From Janibacter hoylei PVAS-1 (GTDB lineage Bacteria > Actinomycetota > Actinomycetes > Actinomycetales > Dermatophilaceae), in the NCBI RefSeq assembly GCF_000297495.1, contig NZ_ALWX01000010.1, positions 1-45,481 on the forward strand: 45,481 bases of DNA. Direction: 5' to 3'. How positions within the stretch are numbered: position 1 is the first letter of the stretch; each line of letters begins with the position of its first letter. The translations under genes were made by a program, and so were the position numbers. Shown piece after piece: positions 7,543 to 15,691 of the stretch. The notes under the pieces were generated by a model. It was not told where the DNA came from, did no database searches, and saw only the letters and a program-made list of their open reading frames with translations.

Positions 7543-8420
7543 GCACGACCGCCCCCGTGAGCACCGTGGTCGCCCCGGACGGCGCCCGCCTCGCGGTCCG
7601 CGAGCACGCGCCGCGGTCCGGGTCCGCTGAGGGCCCGACCCTCGTCCTCGCCCACGGCTGGTGCCTCGCCGCCGAGACCTGGGACCCGGTGGTCGCCGAG
7701 CTCCAGCGACGCCGCCCGCACCTGCGGGTCATCACGTACGACCAGCCCGGCCACGGCCGCTCGACGCCGGGCCGCTCGCGCTCGGTCTCGCTCCTCGACC
7801 TCGGCGCGGCCCTGCGCGAGGTCCTCGTCGAGTCGGCGCCGGACGGCGACGTCGTCCTCGGCGGGCACTCGATGGGCGGCATGACGGTCCTGGCCCTGGC
7901 GCAGATCGACCCCGAGCTCTTCCGCCGGCGCGTCCGCGGTGCCGCGCTCGTCGGCACCGCCGCCCATCTGGGCCGACGCCGGCCGGTCCCCGGCGAGGGA
8001 CTGGCCATGGCGCTCCTCGGGCGGCTGCCGGCGTCCGCCCGGGGCCTGCCGACGACGCCACGGCTCACGGCGGCCAACCTCTTCGGCGACGACCCCGACC
8101 CGGTGGCGGTGCGCGCCACGGCGCGGCTCACGAGCAGCACGCGAGCCAATGTCGTCGCCGACTGGCACCGGGCGATCGGTGGGCTCGACTTCCGCGAGCA
8201 CCTCGCCCCCTTCGCCGGGGTCCGCACGGCCGTCCTCACCGGCTCCCGCGACCGGCTCACCCCCGTCTCGGCGGGTCGGCGCCTGGCCGCCGGCATCCCG
8301 GGCGCGGACTTCTGGTCCGTCACCGGCGTCGGCCACATGATCACCTACGAGGCACCCGGCCTCGTCGCGGACAAGATCGAGCTACTCCTCGACGCCGAGC
8401 CCGCGAGCCAGCGAGCCTGA
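7539..8420 (+). CDS. Alpha/beta-fold hydrolase
   Basis: 293 residues. The oxyanion-region motif is LAHGWCLAAETW, the nucleophile elbow GGHSMGGMTV, the acid TGSRDRLTP and the catalytic histidine GVGHMITYEAP. The fold and spacing fit an esterase or lipase-like hydrolase of unknown substrate. The GTG start overlaps the xth stop. The 3' end overlaps the convergent MFS gene by 39 bp (8382-8420), leaving no room for a terminator between them. Confidence 0.88.
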   Translation: MSTTAPVSTVVAPDGARLAVREHAPRSGSAEGPTLVLAHGWCLAAETWDPVVAELQRRRPHLRVITYDQPGHGRSTPGRSRSVSLLDLGAALREVLVESAPDGDVVLGGHSMGGMTVLALAQIDPELFRRRVRGAALVGTAAHLGRRRPVPGEGLAMALLGRLPASARGLPTTPRLTAANLFGDDPDPVAVRATARLTSSTRANVVADWHRAIGGLDFREHLAPFAGVRTAVLTGSRDRLTPVSAGRRLAAGIPGADFWSVTGVGHMITYEAPGLVADKIELLLDAEPASQRA

Positions 8421-10154
8421 CCCCTCACGACGCCTGATCCCGAGGCAGGCGAGGGCGAGCAGAGCACCGACGAAGGCGGCCCCAGCCGCCCCGACGAAGA
8501 CGGTGTGCACCTGCAGCAGCGCCGCGTCGAGCAGCGCCTGCCCGCTCGTCTGCTGCTCCCGGGGCAGGGCGTCGACGGCCTCGTAGTACCGGTGCAGCCC
8601 GATGCCGGTGAGCAGCGCGAGGCCGACGACCATCCCGACCATCCGGGCGACGACGACGAGGCTGCTCGCCGTGCCGTGGGCGTGCTGCGGCGCGTCGGCG
8701 AGGGCCGCGTCGTTGACCGGCGCCAGAGCCATGCCGAGGCCGAGCCCGACGAGCGCGAGCGTGATCGTCGAGCTCACCTCGGCGAGCGAGCCGCGGTCCC
8801 AGCCGGACATCACGAGCAGGCCGGACGCCGCGAGGAGCAGCCCGATCCCGGCCGAGAGGCCGTCTCCGACCCAGCGCAGGACCCACCCGCCGAGGAGTGC
8901 GCCGACGGGCACGGCGACGAGGAACTTCACCAGCTCCATCGCCGCGTCGGTCTGCGACCCGGAGGTGGTGAGCCGTGAAAACAGGGGCACGTCGACGACC
9001 ACGGCGACGAGCGCGACCCCGACGAGCAGCGACACGAGGAGCGCCCAGCCCGTGCGACCGCGCACCGTGCCGCGCGGCACGAGCGGGGAGGCCGCGGTGC
9101 GGTGCCGCCACACGTAGGCGAGCGCGGTGACGACCGCCACGGGCAGCAGGGCGTAGCCGAGCGGCCCGACGACCTCGGTCTCGGGGTCGGCGGAGCTGAA
9201 GGTCAGCACGACGCACCCGAGCGTCGTGCCGAGCAGCAGCGCTCCGGGCAGGTCGCTCTCCCGCAGCGGCGGCCACCACCGGCGGGCCGTCAGCACGACG
9301 AGGGCCAGGGCGAGCCCCAGGGTCACCAGGCCGATGGGTGTGAGCAGCCGGCTCGTCCCGACGACGGGGACGAAGGGCAGGCCGAGGTAGACGTCGGTGG
9401 CGAGTGCGGCAGGCGCCGCGAGGGTCAACCACAGCAGGCCGACGGTGACGACGCCGAGCACCGTGGTCACCAGCCGAGGACGAAGGGGGCGGCCCTCCCC
9501 GCTGTCCCCCCGATCCCTGAGGAGGCCGTCCGCGGCCGTCTCCCCCCGATCCCTGAGGAGGCCGTCCGCGGCCGTCTCGAAGGGACGCGTCGCGACCGCG
9601 ATGGCCACCCACAGGAGCACCCCGAGCACGACGTTGAGCCAGAAGATCGCCCGCCAGTCGGCGACGACGAGCACCGCGGCACCGAGCAGTGGCCCGAGCA
9701 CCGACCCGAGCTCCTGGACCGCGCCGACGACGCCGAGGGGCATGCCGCGGCGGCCGGGCGGCCACAGGTCGGCGACGAGGGCGAGCGTGGCCGGGACGAG
9801 ACCGCCCCCGCCGACGCCCTGGACGACACGCCCCGCGACGAGCACGTCGAGGTCGACGGCGAGCGCGGTGATGCCGGAGCCGATGACGAAGACGACGAGG
9901 CACCCGAGGAGGATCCGCGAGCGCGGGACGAGGTCGGCGAGCCGGCCGATGAGCGGGAGCACGGCGATGTAGCCGAGGAGGAAGCCGGAGATGATCGGCG
10001 CGGCGCGCTGCAGGTTGTCCAGCCCCAGCCCGACGCCGCTCATCATGTCGGTGAGCGCGAGGACGACGACGTAGGTGTCGGCGGCCGCGAGAGCGACGGC
10101 GGTCGAGGCGAGCGTGAGCAGGGTCCGGGGGTTGGCCCCGGTCAGGCCGGCCAC
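8382..10154 (-). CDS. P55-type MFS transporter, partner of LprG
   Basis: 590 residues with about 14 membrane segments. The N-terminal half (DTYVVVLALTDMM, GYIAVLPLIGRLADLV, GRVVQGVGGGGLVPATLAL, GAVQELGSVLGPLLG) closely resembles mycobacterial P55/Rv1410c as I remember it. P55 works with LprG to export triacylglycerides and lipoglycans. Directly upstream, one base away, is an lprG-like lipoprotein gene, the same order as in mycobacteria. The start is GTG 10154. A 12-residue tandem repeat (ETAADGLLRDRG twice) lies in the loop after the sixth or so helix and matches a dispersed DNA repeat. The 3' end overlaps the convergent hydrolase. Confidence 0.88.
   Translation of the reverse strand: MAGLTGANPRTLLTLASTAVALAAADTYVVVLALTDMMSGVGLGLDNLQRAAPIISGFLLGYIAVLPLIGRLADLVPRSRILLGCLVVFVIGSGITALAVDLDVLVAGRVVQGVGGGGLVPATLALVADLWPPGRRGMPLGVVGAVQELGSVLGPLLGAAVLVVADWRAIFWLNVVLGVLLWVAIAVATRPFETAADGLLRDRGETAADGLLRDRGDSGEGRPLRPRLVTTVLGVVTVGLLWLTLAAPAALATDVYLGLPFVPVVGTSRLLTPIGLVTLGLALALVVLTARRWWPPLRESDLPGALLLGTTLGCVVLTFSSADPETEVVGPLGYALLPVAVVTALAYVWRHRTAASPLVPRGTVRGRTGWALLVSLLVGVALVAVVVDVPLFSRLTTSGSQTDAAMELVKFLVAVPVGALLGGWVLRWVGDGLSAGIGLLLAASGLLVMSGWDRGSLAEVSSTITLALVGLGLGMALAPVNDAALADAPQHAHGTASSLVVVARMVGMVVGLALLTGIGLHRYYEAVDALPREQQTSGQALLDAALLQVHTVFVGAAGAAFVGALLALACLGIRRREGSGSLARGLGVEE
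9505..9585. repeat. 36-bp tandem duplication of a REP-like element inside the MFS gene
   Basis: Bases 9505-9540 and 9541-9576 are identical 36-mers, each with CCTGAGGAGGCCGTCCGCGG; the second runs on into GTCTCGAAGGGA. The segment from CCTGAGGAGG to TCTCGAAGGG matches the core of the intergenic repeats at 26721-26770 and 27571-27618. Here it is translated in frame as two copies of ETAADGLLRDRG in a predicted loop of the transporter. Confidence 0.85.
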
Positions 10155-10155
10155 G

Positions 10156-10848
10156 TCAGGAGGACGGCTCGTCGATCTGCACGCTCTTGCCGTAGTCCTT
10201 GAGGGTGAGCGTGAAGGTCGTCTCGGTCTCCTTGTAGAAGTCCCCGGTGATCTTCACCGAGCGCAGCTGCCCGCTGTCGGGCTCGATGCCGTAGGTGACG
10301 TCGAAGGTCTCCCGCCCCTCGCCGAGGTTGAATAGGCGCGTAATGTCCTCCTTGGGGATCGTCCCCGTGTACTCCTGCAGCACCGTGTCGCCGGATCGGG
10401 TGCGCTCCCCGGCCGTGGCGTCGGAGGTGTGGGCGAGGATCTGGTCGACGCCGCTGCCGGTGCGGAAGAACTCGGCGGGGTTGGGCGCGCCGAGGTCGGC
10501 CATGTCGACGGGGTTGAAGTCCTTGGTGAAGAAGGACATCCACGTCTTGTCGTCGACGGCGATGATCTCGACGCCCGCGGAGTTGCCGTCGATGACGCCG
10601 GTGACCTGACCCTGGAACTTCGGGGTGGTCTTGTCGACGATGCCGGAGCCGGTGGCCGCGGAGACGCCGTTGCGCCCCTTGGGTATCGCCGACTGCTTGA
10701 GGTCGAAGCCGACCGAGCCGGCGTCGACGAAGGTCGTGCGGGCGGTCTCGAGGGCCTCGGGCGGCGGGGCCGCATCCTCGAAGGCCGAGCACCCCGCGAC
10801 GAGCGTCAGGGCGAGGGGCACGGCGGCAAGCACGGATCGACGTCGCAT
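10156..10848 (-). CDS. lprG: LppX/LprAFG-family lipoprotein (LprG-like)
   Basis: 230 residues. A lipoprotein signal peptide ends in the lipobox LTLVAGC, so the mature protein should be lipid-anchored at Cys20 on the outer face of the membrane. The body (TFVDAGSVGFDL, GIVDKTTPKFQGQVTGVID, AVDDKTWMSFFTKDF, DVTYGIEPDSGQLRSVKI) fits the LppX_LprAFG fold, which holds acylated lipids in a hydrophobic cavity. It overlaps in function with, and is followed by, the P55-type transporter, which implies a lipid or lipoglycan export pair. ATG 10848 was chosen by the signal peptide. Assignment to LprG rather than another LppX paralogue rests on the neighbour. Confidence 0.87.
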   Translation of the reverse strand: MRRRSVLAAVPLALTLVAGCSAFEDAAPPPEALETARTTFVDAGSVGFDLKQSAIPKGRNGVSAATGSGIVDKTTPKFQGQVTGVIDGNSAGVEIIAVDDKTWMSFFTKDFNPVDMADLGAPNPAEFFRTGSGVDQILAHTSDATAGERTRSGDTVLQEYTGTIPKEDITRLFNLGEGRETFDVTYGIEPDSGQLRSVKITGDFYKETETTFTLTLKDYGKSVQIDEPSS

Positions 10849-10886
10849 GTCGGCCAACCTAACCCGCTGGGTACCGGTGGCGACAC

Positions 10887-10928
10887 CACCGCGACCCAGC
10901 CCACACGATCGTGAGCTGGGCCGCGGTG
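10887..10928 (-). terminator. Hairpin between tctA and lprG
   Basis: The arms CACCGCGACCCAGC (10887-10900) and GCTGGGCCGCGGTG (10915-10928) pair at 13 of 14 positions. The loop itself contains the palindrome CACGATCGTG. It lies just after the tctA stop (10943) and before the lprG start, where it would end the tctCBA transcript. No clear T-run follows. Confidence 0.6.
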
Positions 10929-10942
10929 GGGCCGGTCGGACC

Positions 10943-12445
10943 TCAGAAGTCCGAGCTGGCGGCGCGGCGGCGCCGCAGCAGACCCCAGACGACGCCGGCG
11001 GCGAGCAGGACGTAGAGGACGATCGTGATCGGCGAGCTGACGAGCACGAAGGGGTCGTTGCCCGAGTTGCCCATGGCGTCGCGCAGGTTGTACTCGGCGA
11101 GCGGGCCGAGGATGACACCGATGAGCACCGGCGCGATCGGCACGTCGTAGCGCCGCATCGCGAAGCCGAGCAGACCGAGGCCGAACATCAGCAGCAGGTC
11201 GGTCGTGCTCGCCGCCGTCGCGTAGACGCCGAAGGAGGCGAGCAGGCTGATGCCGGCGTAGAGGTAGGCCTTGGGCAGCTTGAGCAGCTGGGCCCACATC
11301 GGCGCGAGCGGCAGGTTGAGGATGAGCAGGGCGACCATGCCGATGAAGAGGCTCGCGAGCAGCGCCCACACGATGTCGGCATTGCGCTCGAAGAGCAGCG
11401 GCCCCGGCTGCATGCCGTACTGCCGGAAGGCGATGAGCATGACCGCTGCCGTCGCCGATGTCGGCAGGCCGAGCGCGAGCAGCGCGCCCATGGCGGTGCC
11501 GGCCGTCGCATTGCCCGCGGCCTCGGGGCCGGCGACACCCTGGATCGAGCCGTTGCCGAAGGTCGGCTCCGCCCGGCGACGGTCGAGGGCCCGCTCGGTG
11601 CCGTAGGAGAGGAAGGTCGGCACCTCGGCGCCACCGACGGGGATGACGCCGAAGGGGACGCCGAAGCCGGTGCCGCGCAGCCAGGCCGGCAGCGCCTGGC
11701 GGAACTCCGCGCGGGAGAGGAAGGGCCTGCCCTTCGTCGGGAGCAGCTTGGCCTCGTCGGACCGGCCGATGCGGGAGGCCTGGTGGAAGACCTCGCCGAG
11801 CGCGAGGAGGGCGACGGTGAGCACGACGATGTCGATGCCGTCGAAGAGGGTCCGCAGGCCGAAGGTGAAGCGCTCCGTCCCCGTCGGCTGGTCGATGCCC
11901 ACCATGGCGATGGCCAGGCCGATCGCCAGCGCGGCAAGGCCGCGGATCGCCGAGTCGGAGACGACGGTCGCGATGGCGACGAAGGCGAAGACGGCGAGGG
12001 CGAAGTACTCGGCGGGGCCGAACTTCACGGCGGCGTCCGCCAGTGCCGGCGCGAAGAAGACGACGATGAGCGTCGAGATGATGCCACCGATGAAGGCGCC
12101 GAGGGCCGCGGTGGCCAGGGCCTGCGGGGCCTGGCCCGACAGGGCCATCCGATGCCCTTCGAGCGATGACGCGATCGCGGTGCTGTTGCCCGGGGTGTTC
12201 ATGAGGATGCCGGCGATGGAGTCACCGAAGAGGCCACCGAAGTAGATCGCCGAGAGCATCGCCAGCGCGGCGAGGGGGTCGAGGCTGGCCGTGAGCGGCA
12301 GGAGGAGGGCGACCGCCATGGCCGAGCCGAGGCCGGGCAGGACCCCGACGGCGGTGCCCATGAGGGCCCCGACGAAGACGAAGACGAGGTTTTCGGGCGT
12401 GAGGATGTCGCCGAAACCGTTGAGGAGGTTGGTGATCTGGTCCAC
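10943..12445 (-). CDS. tctA: Tripartite tricarboxylate transporter, large permease TctA
   Basis: 500 residues with about 11-12 membrane segments. The signature GTAVGVLPGLGSAMAVALLLPLT and the second conserved stretch FGDSIAGILMNTPGNSTAIAS are typical of TctA, the 12-helix permease of TTT transporters. A matching late segment is TLGNGSIQGVAGPEAAGN-like (written here as FGNGSIQGVAGPEAAGNA). It completes a tctCBA operon. GTG 12445 was taken as the start, seven bases after the tctB stop. TTT systems import citrate or other carboxylates with a secreted binding protein; substrate is not evident. Confidence 0.94.
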   Translation of the reverse strand: MDQITNLLNGFGDILTPENLVFVFVGALMGTAVGVLPGLGSAMAVALLLPLTASLDPLAALAMLSAIYFGGLFGDSIAGILMNTPGNSTAIASSLEGHRMALSGQAPQALATAALGAFIGGIISTLIVVFFAPALADAAVKFGPAEYFALAVFAFVAIATVVSDSAIRGLAALAIGLAIAMVGIDQPTGTERFTFGLRTLFDGIDIVVLTVALLALGEVFHQASRIGRSDEAKLLPTKGRPFLSRAEFRQALPAWLRGTGFGVPFGVIPVGGAEVPTFLSYGTERALDRRRAEPTFGNGSIQGVAGPEAAGNATAGTAMGALLALGLPTSATAAVMLIAFRQYGMQPGPLLFERNADIVWALLASLFIGMVALLILNLPLAPMWAQLLKLPKAYLYAGISLLASFGVYATAASTTDLLLMFGLGLLGFAMRRYDVPIAPVLIGVILGPLAEYNLRDAMGNSGNDPFVLVSSPITIVLYVLLAAGVVWGLLRRRRAASSDF

Positions 12446-12451
12446 GTCACA

Positions 12452-12994
12452 TCACCCGAGGATCCCGGCCGGCACGTGGATGCCGAGGAAGCCGCTGAAG
12501 ACGATCTGGATCGCGGAGGTCATCCCGACCCCGCCGAGCACCAGCCCGAGCGGGCTGCGGGCGCCGAGGCCGAAGCCGACGACGGCGAAGAGCAGCGACC
12601 CGGCGATGAGCCAGCCGAGCGGCTGGAGCAGGGCGACGAAGAGGAGCACCCCCGCGGCGACGATGAGCAGCGAGCGCCAGTTGCTGGCCTCGGGCTCCGG
12701 CGGCGCCAGGTCGAGGATCGCGTCGGCCTCGTCGCCCGGGTCGGCGGTGACGGTGACCGGGCGCGGGCGCAGCACCTCGACGGTCATGAGCGTCGCGACG
12801 ACGAAGCAGAGGACCGCGACGATCCACGGGAAGGCCTTGGGCCCGAAGAGCCCGCCGTCACCGGCGACGCGCATGCCGAGGATGCCGGCGACGAGGAAGA
12901 CCCCGACGGCGGCGACGACGGCCGGGATGATCAGGGCCCCGAGGTCGACCTTGGGGCGGACGGTGGCAGTGGTGGTGTCGGGCGCGGCATTCAT
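12452..12994 (-). CDS. tctB: Tripartite tricarboxylate transporter, small permease TctB
   Basis: 180 residues with four predicted membrane helices: LIIPAVVAAVGVFLVAGILG, WIVAVLCFVVATLMTVEVL, LLIVAAGVLLFVALLQPLG and AGSLLFAVVGFGLGA, with a last hydrophobic segment near the end. Size and helix layout fit TctB, which is poorly conserved and assigned mainly by position between tctC and tctA. The ATG at 12994 overlaps the tctC stop (ATGA, 12991-12994). An acidic cytoplasmic or periplasmic loop (DPGDEADAILDLAPPEPE) separates helices 2 and 3. Confidence 0.9.
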   Translation of the reverse strand: MNAAPDTTTATVRPKVDLGALIIPAVVAAVGVFLVAGILGMRVAGDGGLFGPKAFPWIVAVLCFVVATLMTVEVLRPRPVTVTADPGDEADAILDLAPPEPEASNWRSLLIVAAGVLLFVALLQPLGWLIAGSLLFAVVGFGLGARSPLGLVLGGVGMTSAIQIVFSGFLGIHVPAGILG

Positions 12995-13971
12995 ACCAGC
13001 CCCAGCTCCTTCATCAGCTCGTTGATGCGCTTTTGCTCGCTCGCGACGAAGTCCTCGAACTCCTCGCCCTCGGCGGGGTTGACGACCCACCGGTTGGTCT
13101 CCACGGCCTCGCCCCAGCTGTCGGTTGCGAACATCTCGTCGACGATGTCCTCGAGCTCACGACGCTGCGCGTCGCTGATGCCGGGAGGAGCGACGAGGCC
13201 GCGCCAGTTGACGAGGTCGACCTCCTCGTAGCCGAGCTCCTCCATCGTCGGGGTGTCGACCCCTTCGAGTCGCTCGGGGGCGACGACGGCCAGTGCCCGC
13301 AGGCGCCCGCCCTCGATGAGGTCACGGAAGTCGTTGTAGCCACTGATGCCGACGCCGACGGTGCCCTGGGCGGTCGAGGTGAGCGACTGGGTCAGCTCGC
13401 CCCCGCCGGAGTGCGGCGTGTAGTGCAGCTCCTCCGGGTCGATCCCGGCCGCCCGGGCCAGCTGCGCGGCGACGAGGTGGTCGATGCCACCGGCCGAGCC
13501 GCCGCCGATGGGCATGGCGCCGGGGTCCTTCTTCCACGCCTCGAGCAGGTCGTCGAGGGTCTTGAACTCGGAGTCCGCAGGCACCGCGATGACCTCGAAG
13601 TCCTCCGCGAGGCGGGCGATGACCGTCGTGTCCTCGAGGTCGCGCTGGCCACCGGCCTGGGTGATGCCCCCGAGCATGACGGTGCCGGTGACCATCATGG
13701 TCGAGCCGTCACCCTCCATGCCGATGAGCTGGCTCAGGCCGATGGTGCCGCCGGCACCGGGGACGTTGACGACGTTGACGGAGTTGACGATGCCGTCGCT
13801 GCGCAGCGCCTGCTGCGACTCGCGGGCGACGAGGTCCCAGCCACCACCGACGGCCGCCGGGGCGATGAGGGTGAGCTGGCTGCGGGCGCCGGCCCCTTGT
13901 GCGGAGCCACGCGCGTCCCGCACGGCGAAGACCGCGAGGACGATGACGGCGAGGATCCCGATGATGCGCAT
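12991..13971 (-). CDS. tctC: Tripartite tricarboxylate transporter substrate-binding protein TctC
   Basis: 326 residues, Bug/TctC family. The N-terminus MRIIGILAVIVLAVFAVRDA is a signal peptide or anchor without a lipobox. The binding-protein core includes LTLIAPAAVGGGWDLVARE (the GGxxD motif), VVNVPGAGGTIGLSQL and MPIGGGSAGGIDHLVAAQLA. The protein captures a carboxylate outside the membrane for TctAB. ATG 13971 fits the signal peptide. No tctDE two-component system is adjacent, so control is not evident. The gene diverges from a universal stress protein gene with about 138 bp between starts. Confidence 0.92.
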   Translation of the reverse strand: MRIIGILAVIVLAVFAVRDARGSAQGAGARSQLTLIAPAAVGGGWDLVARESQQALRSDGIVNSVNVVNVPGAGGTIGLSQLIGMEGDGSTMMVTGTVMLGGITQAGGQRDLEDTTVIARLAEDFEVIAVPADSEFKTLDDLLEAWKKDPGAMPIGGGSAGGIDHLVAAQLARAAGIDPEELHYTPHSGGGELTQSLTSTAQGTVGVGISGYNDFRDLIEGGRLRALAVVAPERLEGVDTPTMEELGYEEVDLVNWRGLVAPPGISDAQRRELEDIVDEMFATDSWGEAVETNRWVVNPAEGEEFEDFVASEQKRINELMKELGLV

Positions 13972-14109
13972 GACGTGGGCGCGGGCTACCACGGGTGAGA
14001 CCACCTTCGTCGTTGAAGAGCCGGAGAGGCGGGGACAGGGGTCCCCCATGATGTCACCATTGCATGACCCACGTCACACACGGGGTGCCGCTCCAGTAGG
14101 TTGACGCCC

Positions 14110-14508
14110 ATGATCATCGCCGTCGCGCACAGCCGCACCCCCGCCGGCCGGGCCGCACTCGACCTCGCCCTGCGCGAGTCGGTGCTCCGCGGAGCCGAGC
14201 TCGTCGTCCTGCACGTCGTCGACCGTGCGGAGAGCGCGACCAGCGAGGCCGAGGACGCGGTGCGCGCGTCGATCGCCGAGCACGTCCCCACGATCGAGGG
14301 CGCCGGTGACGTGCCCACCCGCATCGCGACCGCGGCCACCCGGGGCGACGTCGCCGAGGCGATCCTCGGGCTCGCGGCGGAGGCCTCGGCCGAGCTCCTC
14401 GTCATCGGGTCGCGCCGCCGCTCCCCCGTCGGCAAGCTCATCATGGGCTCGACCGTGCAGCGGGTCCTGCTCGACTCCCCCGTGCCCGTCCTCGTCACCC
14501 GGGGCTGA
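14110..14508 (+). CDS. Universal stress protein (UspA family)
   Basis: 132 residues, single Usp domain. The N-terminal strand MIIAVAHSRTPAGRAALDLAL and the C-terminal ATP-binding signature (GSRRRSPVGKLIMGST, G-2x-G-9x-G-S/T) followed by VQRVLLDSPVPVLV are characteristic, so it is likely an ATP-binding type. An in-frame TTG at 14101 is possible, but ATG 14110 fits the family start. The stop lies 15 bp before the third palindromic array, facing the FAD monooxygenase gene. Confidence 0.93.
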   Translation: MIIAVAHSRTPAGRAALDLALRESVLRGAELVVLHVVDRAESATSEAEDAVRASIAEHVPTIEGAGDVPTRIATAATRGDVAEAILGLAAEASAELLVIGSRRRSPVGKLIMGSTVQRVLLDSPVPVLVTRG

Positions 14509-14522
14509 CACCCCTCCCCCGC

Positions 14523-14570
14523 ATTTCCCTAGGGAAATACGGCCCCCCGTGCGCATTTCCCTAGGGAAAT
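14523..14570. repeat. Palindromic array, 32-bp period (two perfect copies)
   Basis: Two perfect copies of ATTTCCCTAGGGAAAT start at 14523 and 14555, exactly 32 bp apart, with spacer ACGGCCCCCCGTGCGC. The second copy overlaps the 3' end of the FAD monooxygenase gene on the minus strand and supplies its stop codon: the TAG comes from the CTAG centre (14561-14563). Confidence 0.95.
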
Positions 14571-15577
14571 ACGGGCGACCAGAGCCGGCTCGTCGCCAGC
14601 CGAAGGGCGGGGAGGGACGCCGCCCGCAGCACCTGCCCCCGCAGGTGGCGGCGTCGGGCGAAGGCGCGGGGCGCTCCCTTCGTCCCGTGGCGGTGGACGA
14701 GGTCGGCGAGGGCGGCGGCGTCGGCGAGGGCTTCGTTGGCACCCCGCCCGAGGTTCGGGCCCATCGCGTGGGCGGCGTCGCCGATGAGCACGACCCCGTC
14801 GCCGACGGAGGTGCGCAGGGCGGGCGCGAGCAGCACCCGTTGTGCGTCGGCGGCGTCCCCCACGGCGGCCAGCACCTCTCCCACCCGCGGGTCCCAGTCG
14901 GCGAGCCGACCGCGCGCCAGCGCCACGACCTCGTCACGGTCGACCTCGGTGCTCCGGCGGTCACCGCGAACGGCCGCAAACCAGGCCGCCCCCTGCGGCC
15001 CCGGCGTCATGCCGAAGAGCCCGCCGCGGCCCCACCACTCCGTCGCCGTCGTCACCGGCGGACCGGGCAGGTGGCCGCGCAGCGCGACCCAGTCGGTGAC
15101 GACCGGGGCCGACCCCGCCCAGGTGTGCTGGCGCACGGCCGAGCGCACCCCGTCGGCCCCGACGACGAGGTCCGCGCCGACCTCCGCAGCCAGTGCGCGG
15201 GGGTCGGTCACCTGCCGGGTCACCCGGGTGACCGACGGGGGGATCGCCGCCTCGAGGGCGGCGACGAGCTCGGGTCGCGGGACGAACCACAGCCGGGCCG
15301 TGTCCGTGGGGCGCAGGTCGTGCAGGGCCCGACCGTCGCAGCGGCGCAGCGCTCCACCCGTCACCGAGAGGGACGCGGCCCGCACCCGGTCGCCCACGCC
15401 GATCGCGTCCAGGGCTTCGCGCCCGCCGCGCCACATGGCCAGGACCGTGCCGGCACCGGCCCGCTCGGGCCGCTCCTCGACGAGGGTCACGTGGACCCGA
15501 CGAGGGTCGAGGGCGACGGTCAGGGCCAGGCCGGCGATGCCGCCGCCGACCACGAGGACGTGTTCGCGAGCTCGCAC
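14561..15577 (-). CDS. FAD-dependent monooxygenase
   Basis: 338 residues, group A flavoprotein hydroxylase (UbiH/PHBH-like). The N-terminal dinucleotide fold has VLVVGGGIAGLAL. The DG motif is GADLVVGADGVRSAVRQ, and the GD motif is GVVLIGDAAHAMGPNLGRGANEALADA. These bind FAD and NADPH. The substrate is unknown and no catabolic cluster is near. The last residues (WSPVFP, stop) are encoded by the palindromic repeat, so the natural C-terminus may have been replaced when the repeat arrived. Confidence 0.9.
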   Translation of the reverse strand: MRAREHVLVVGGGIAGLALTVALDPRRVHVTLVEERPERAGAGTVLAMWRGGREALDAIGVGDRVRAASLSVTGGALRRCDGRALHDLRPTDTARLWFVPRPELVAALEAAIPPSVTRVTRQVTDPRALAAEVGADLVVGADGVRSAVRQHTWAGSAPVVTDWVALRGHLPGPPVTTATEWWGRGGLFGMTPGPQGAAWFAAVRGDRRSTEVDRDEVVALARGRLADWDPRVGEVLAAVGDAADAQRVLLAPALRTSVGDGVVLIGDAAHAMGPNLGRGANEALADAAALADLVHRHGTKGAPRAFARRRHLRGQVLRAASLPALRLATSRLWSPVFP

Positions 15578-15607
15578 GCCCCCAGCCTGCCAGCCCCGGG
15601 ACGAAAA

Positions 15608-15663
15608 GGTAGTCCCCGGTGCCGGCAGCCCCTCACGGGGATCTGCCGGCGCCGGGGACTACC
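15608..15663 (-). terminator. Rho-independent terminator of clpB
   Basis: A 21-bp stem with one G-U-type mismatch joins 15608-15628 and 15643-15663 (arms beginning GGTAGTCCCCGG and ending CCGGGGACTACC). The loop contains a further CCCC/GGGG pairing. On the minus strand the stem is followed by TTTT. It lies 28 bp past the clpB stop and before the FAD monooxygenase start. Confidence 0.88.
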
Positions 15664-15691
15664 GCTTCAACACACAACCATCCAGCGCCCC

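Noticed and set aside
10849..10868. Iron box half-site (TTAGGTT on the minus strand) before lprG
   Set aside because: Only the left seven bases match the DtxR/IdeR consensus; the right arm does not. It may be part of a -10 element.
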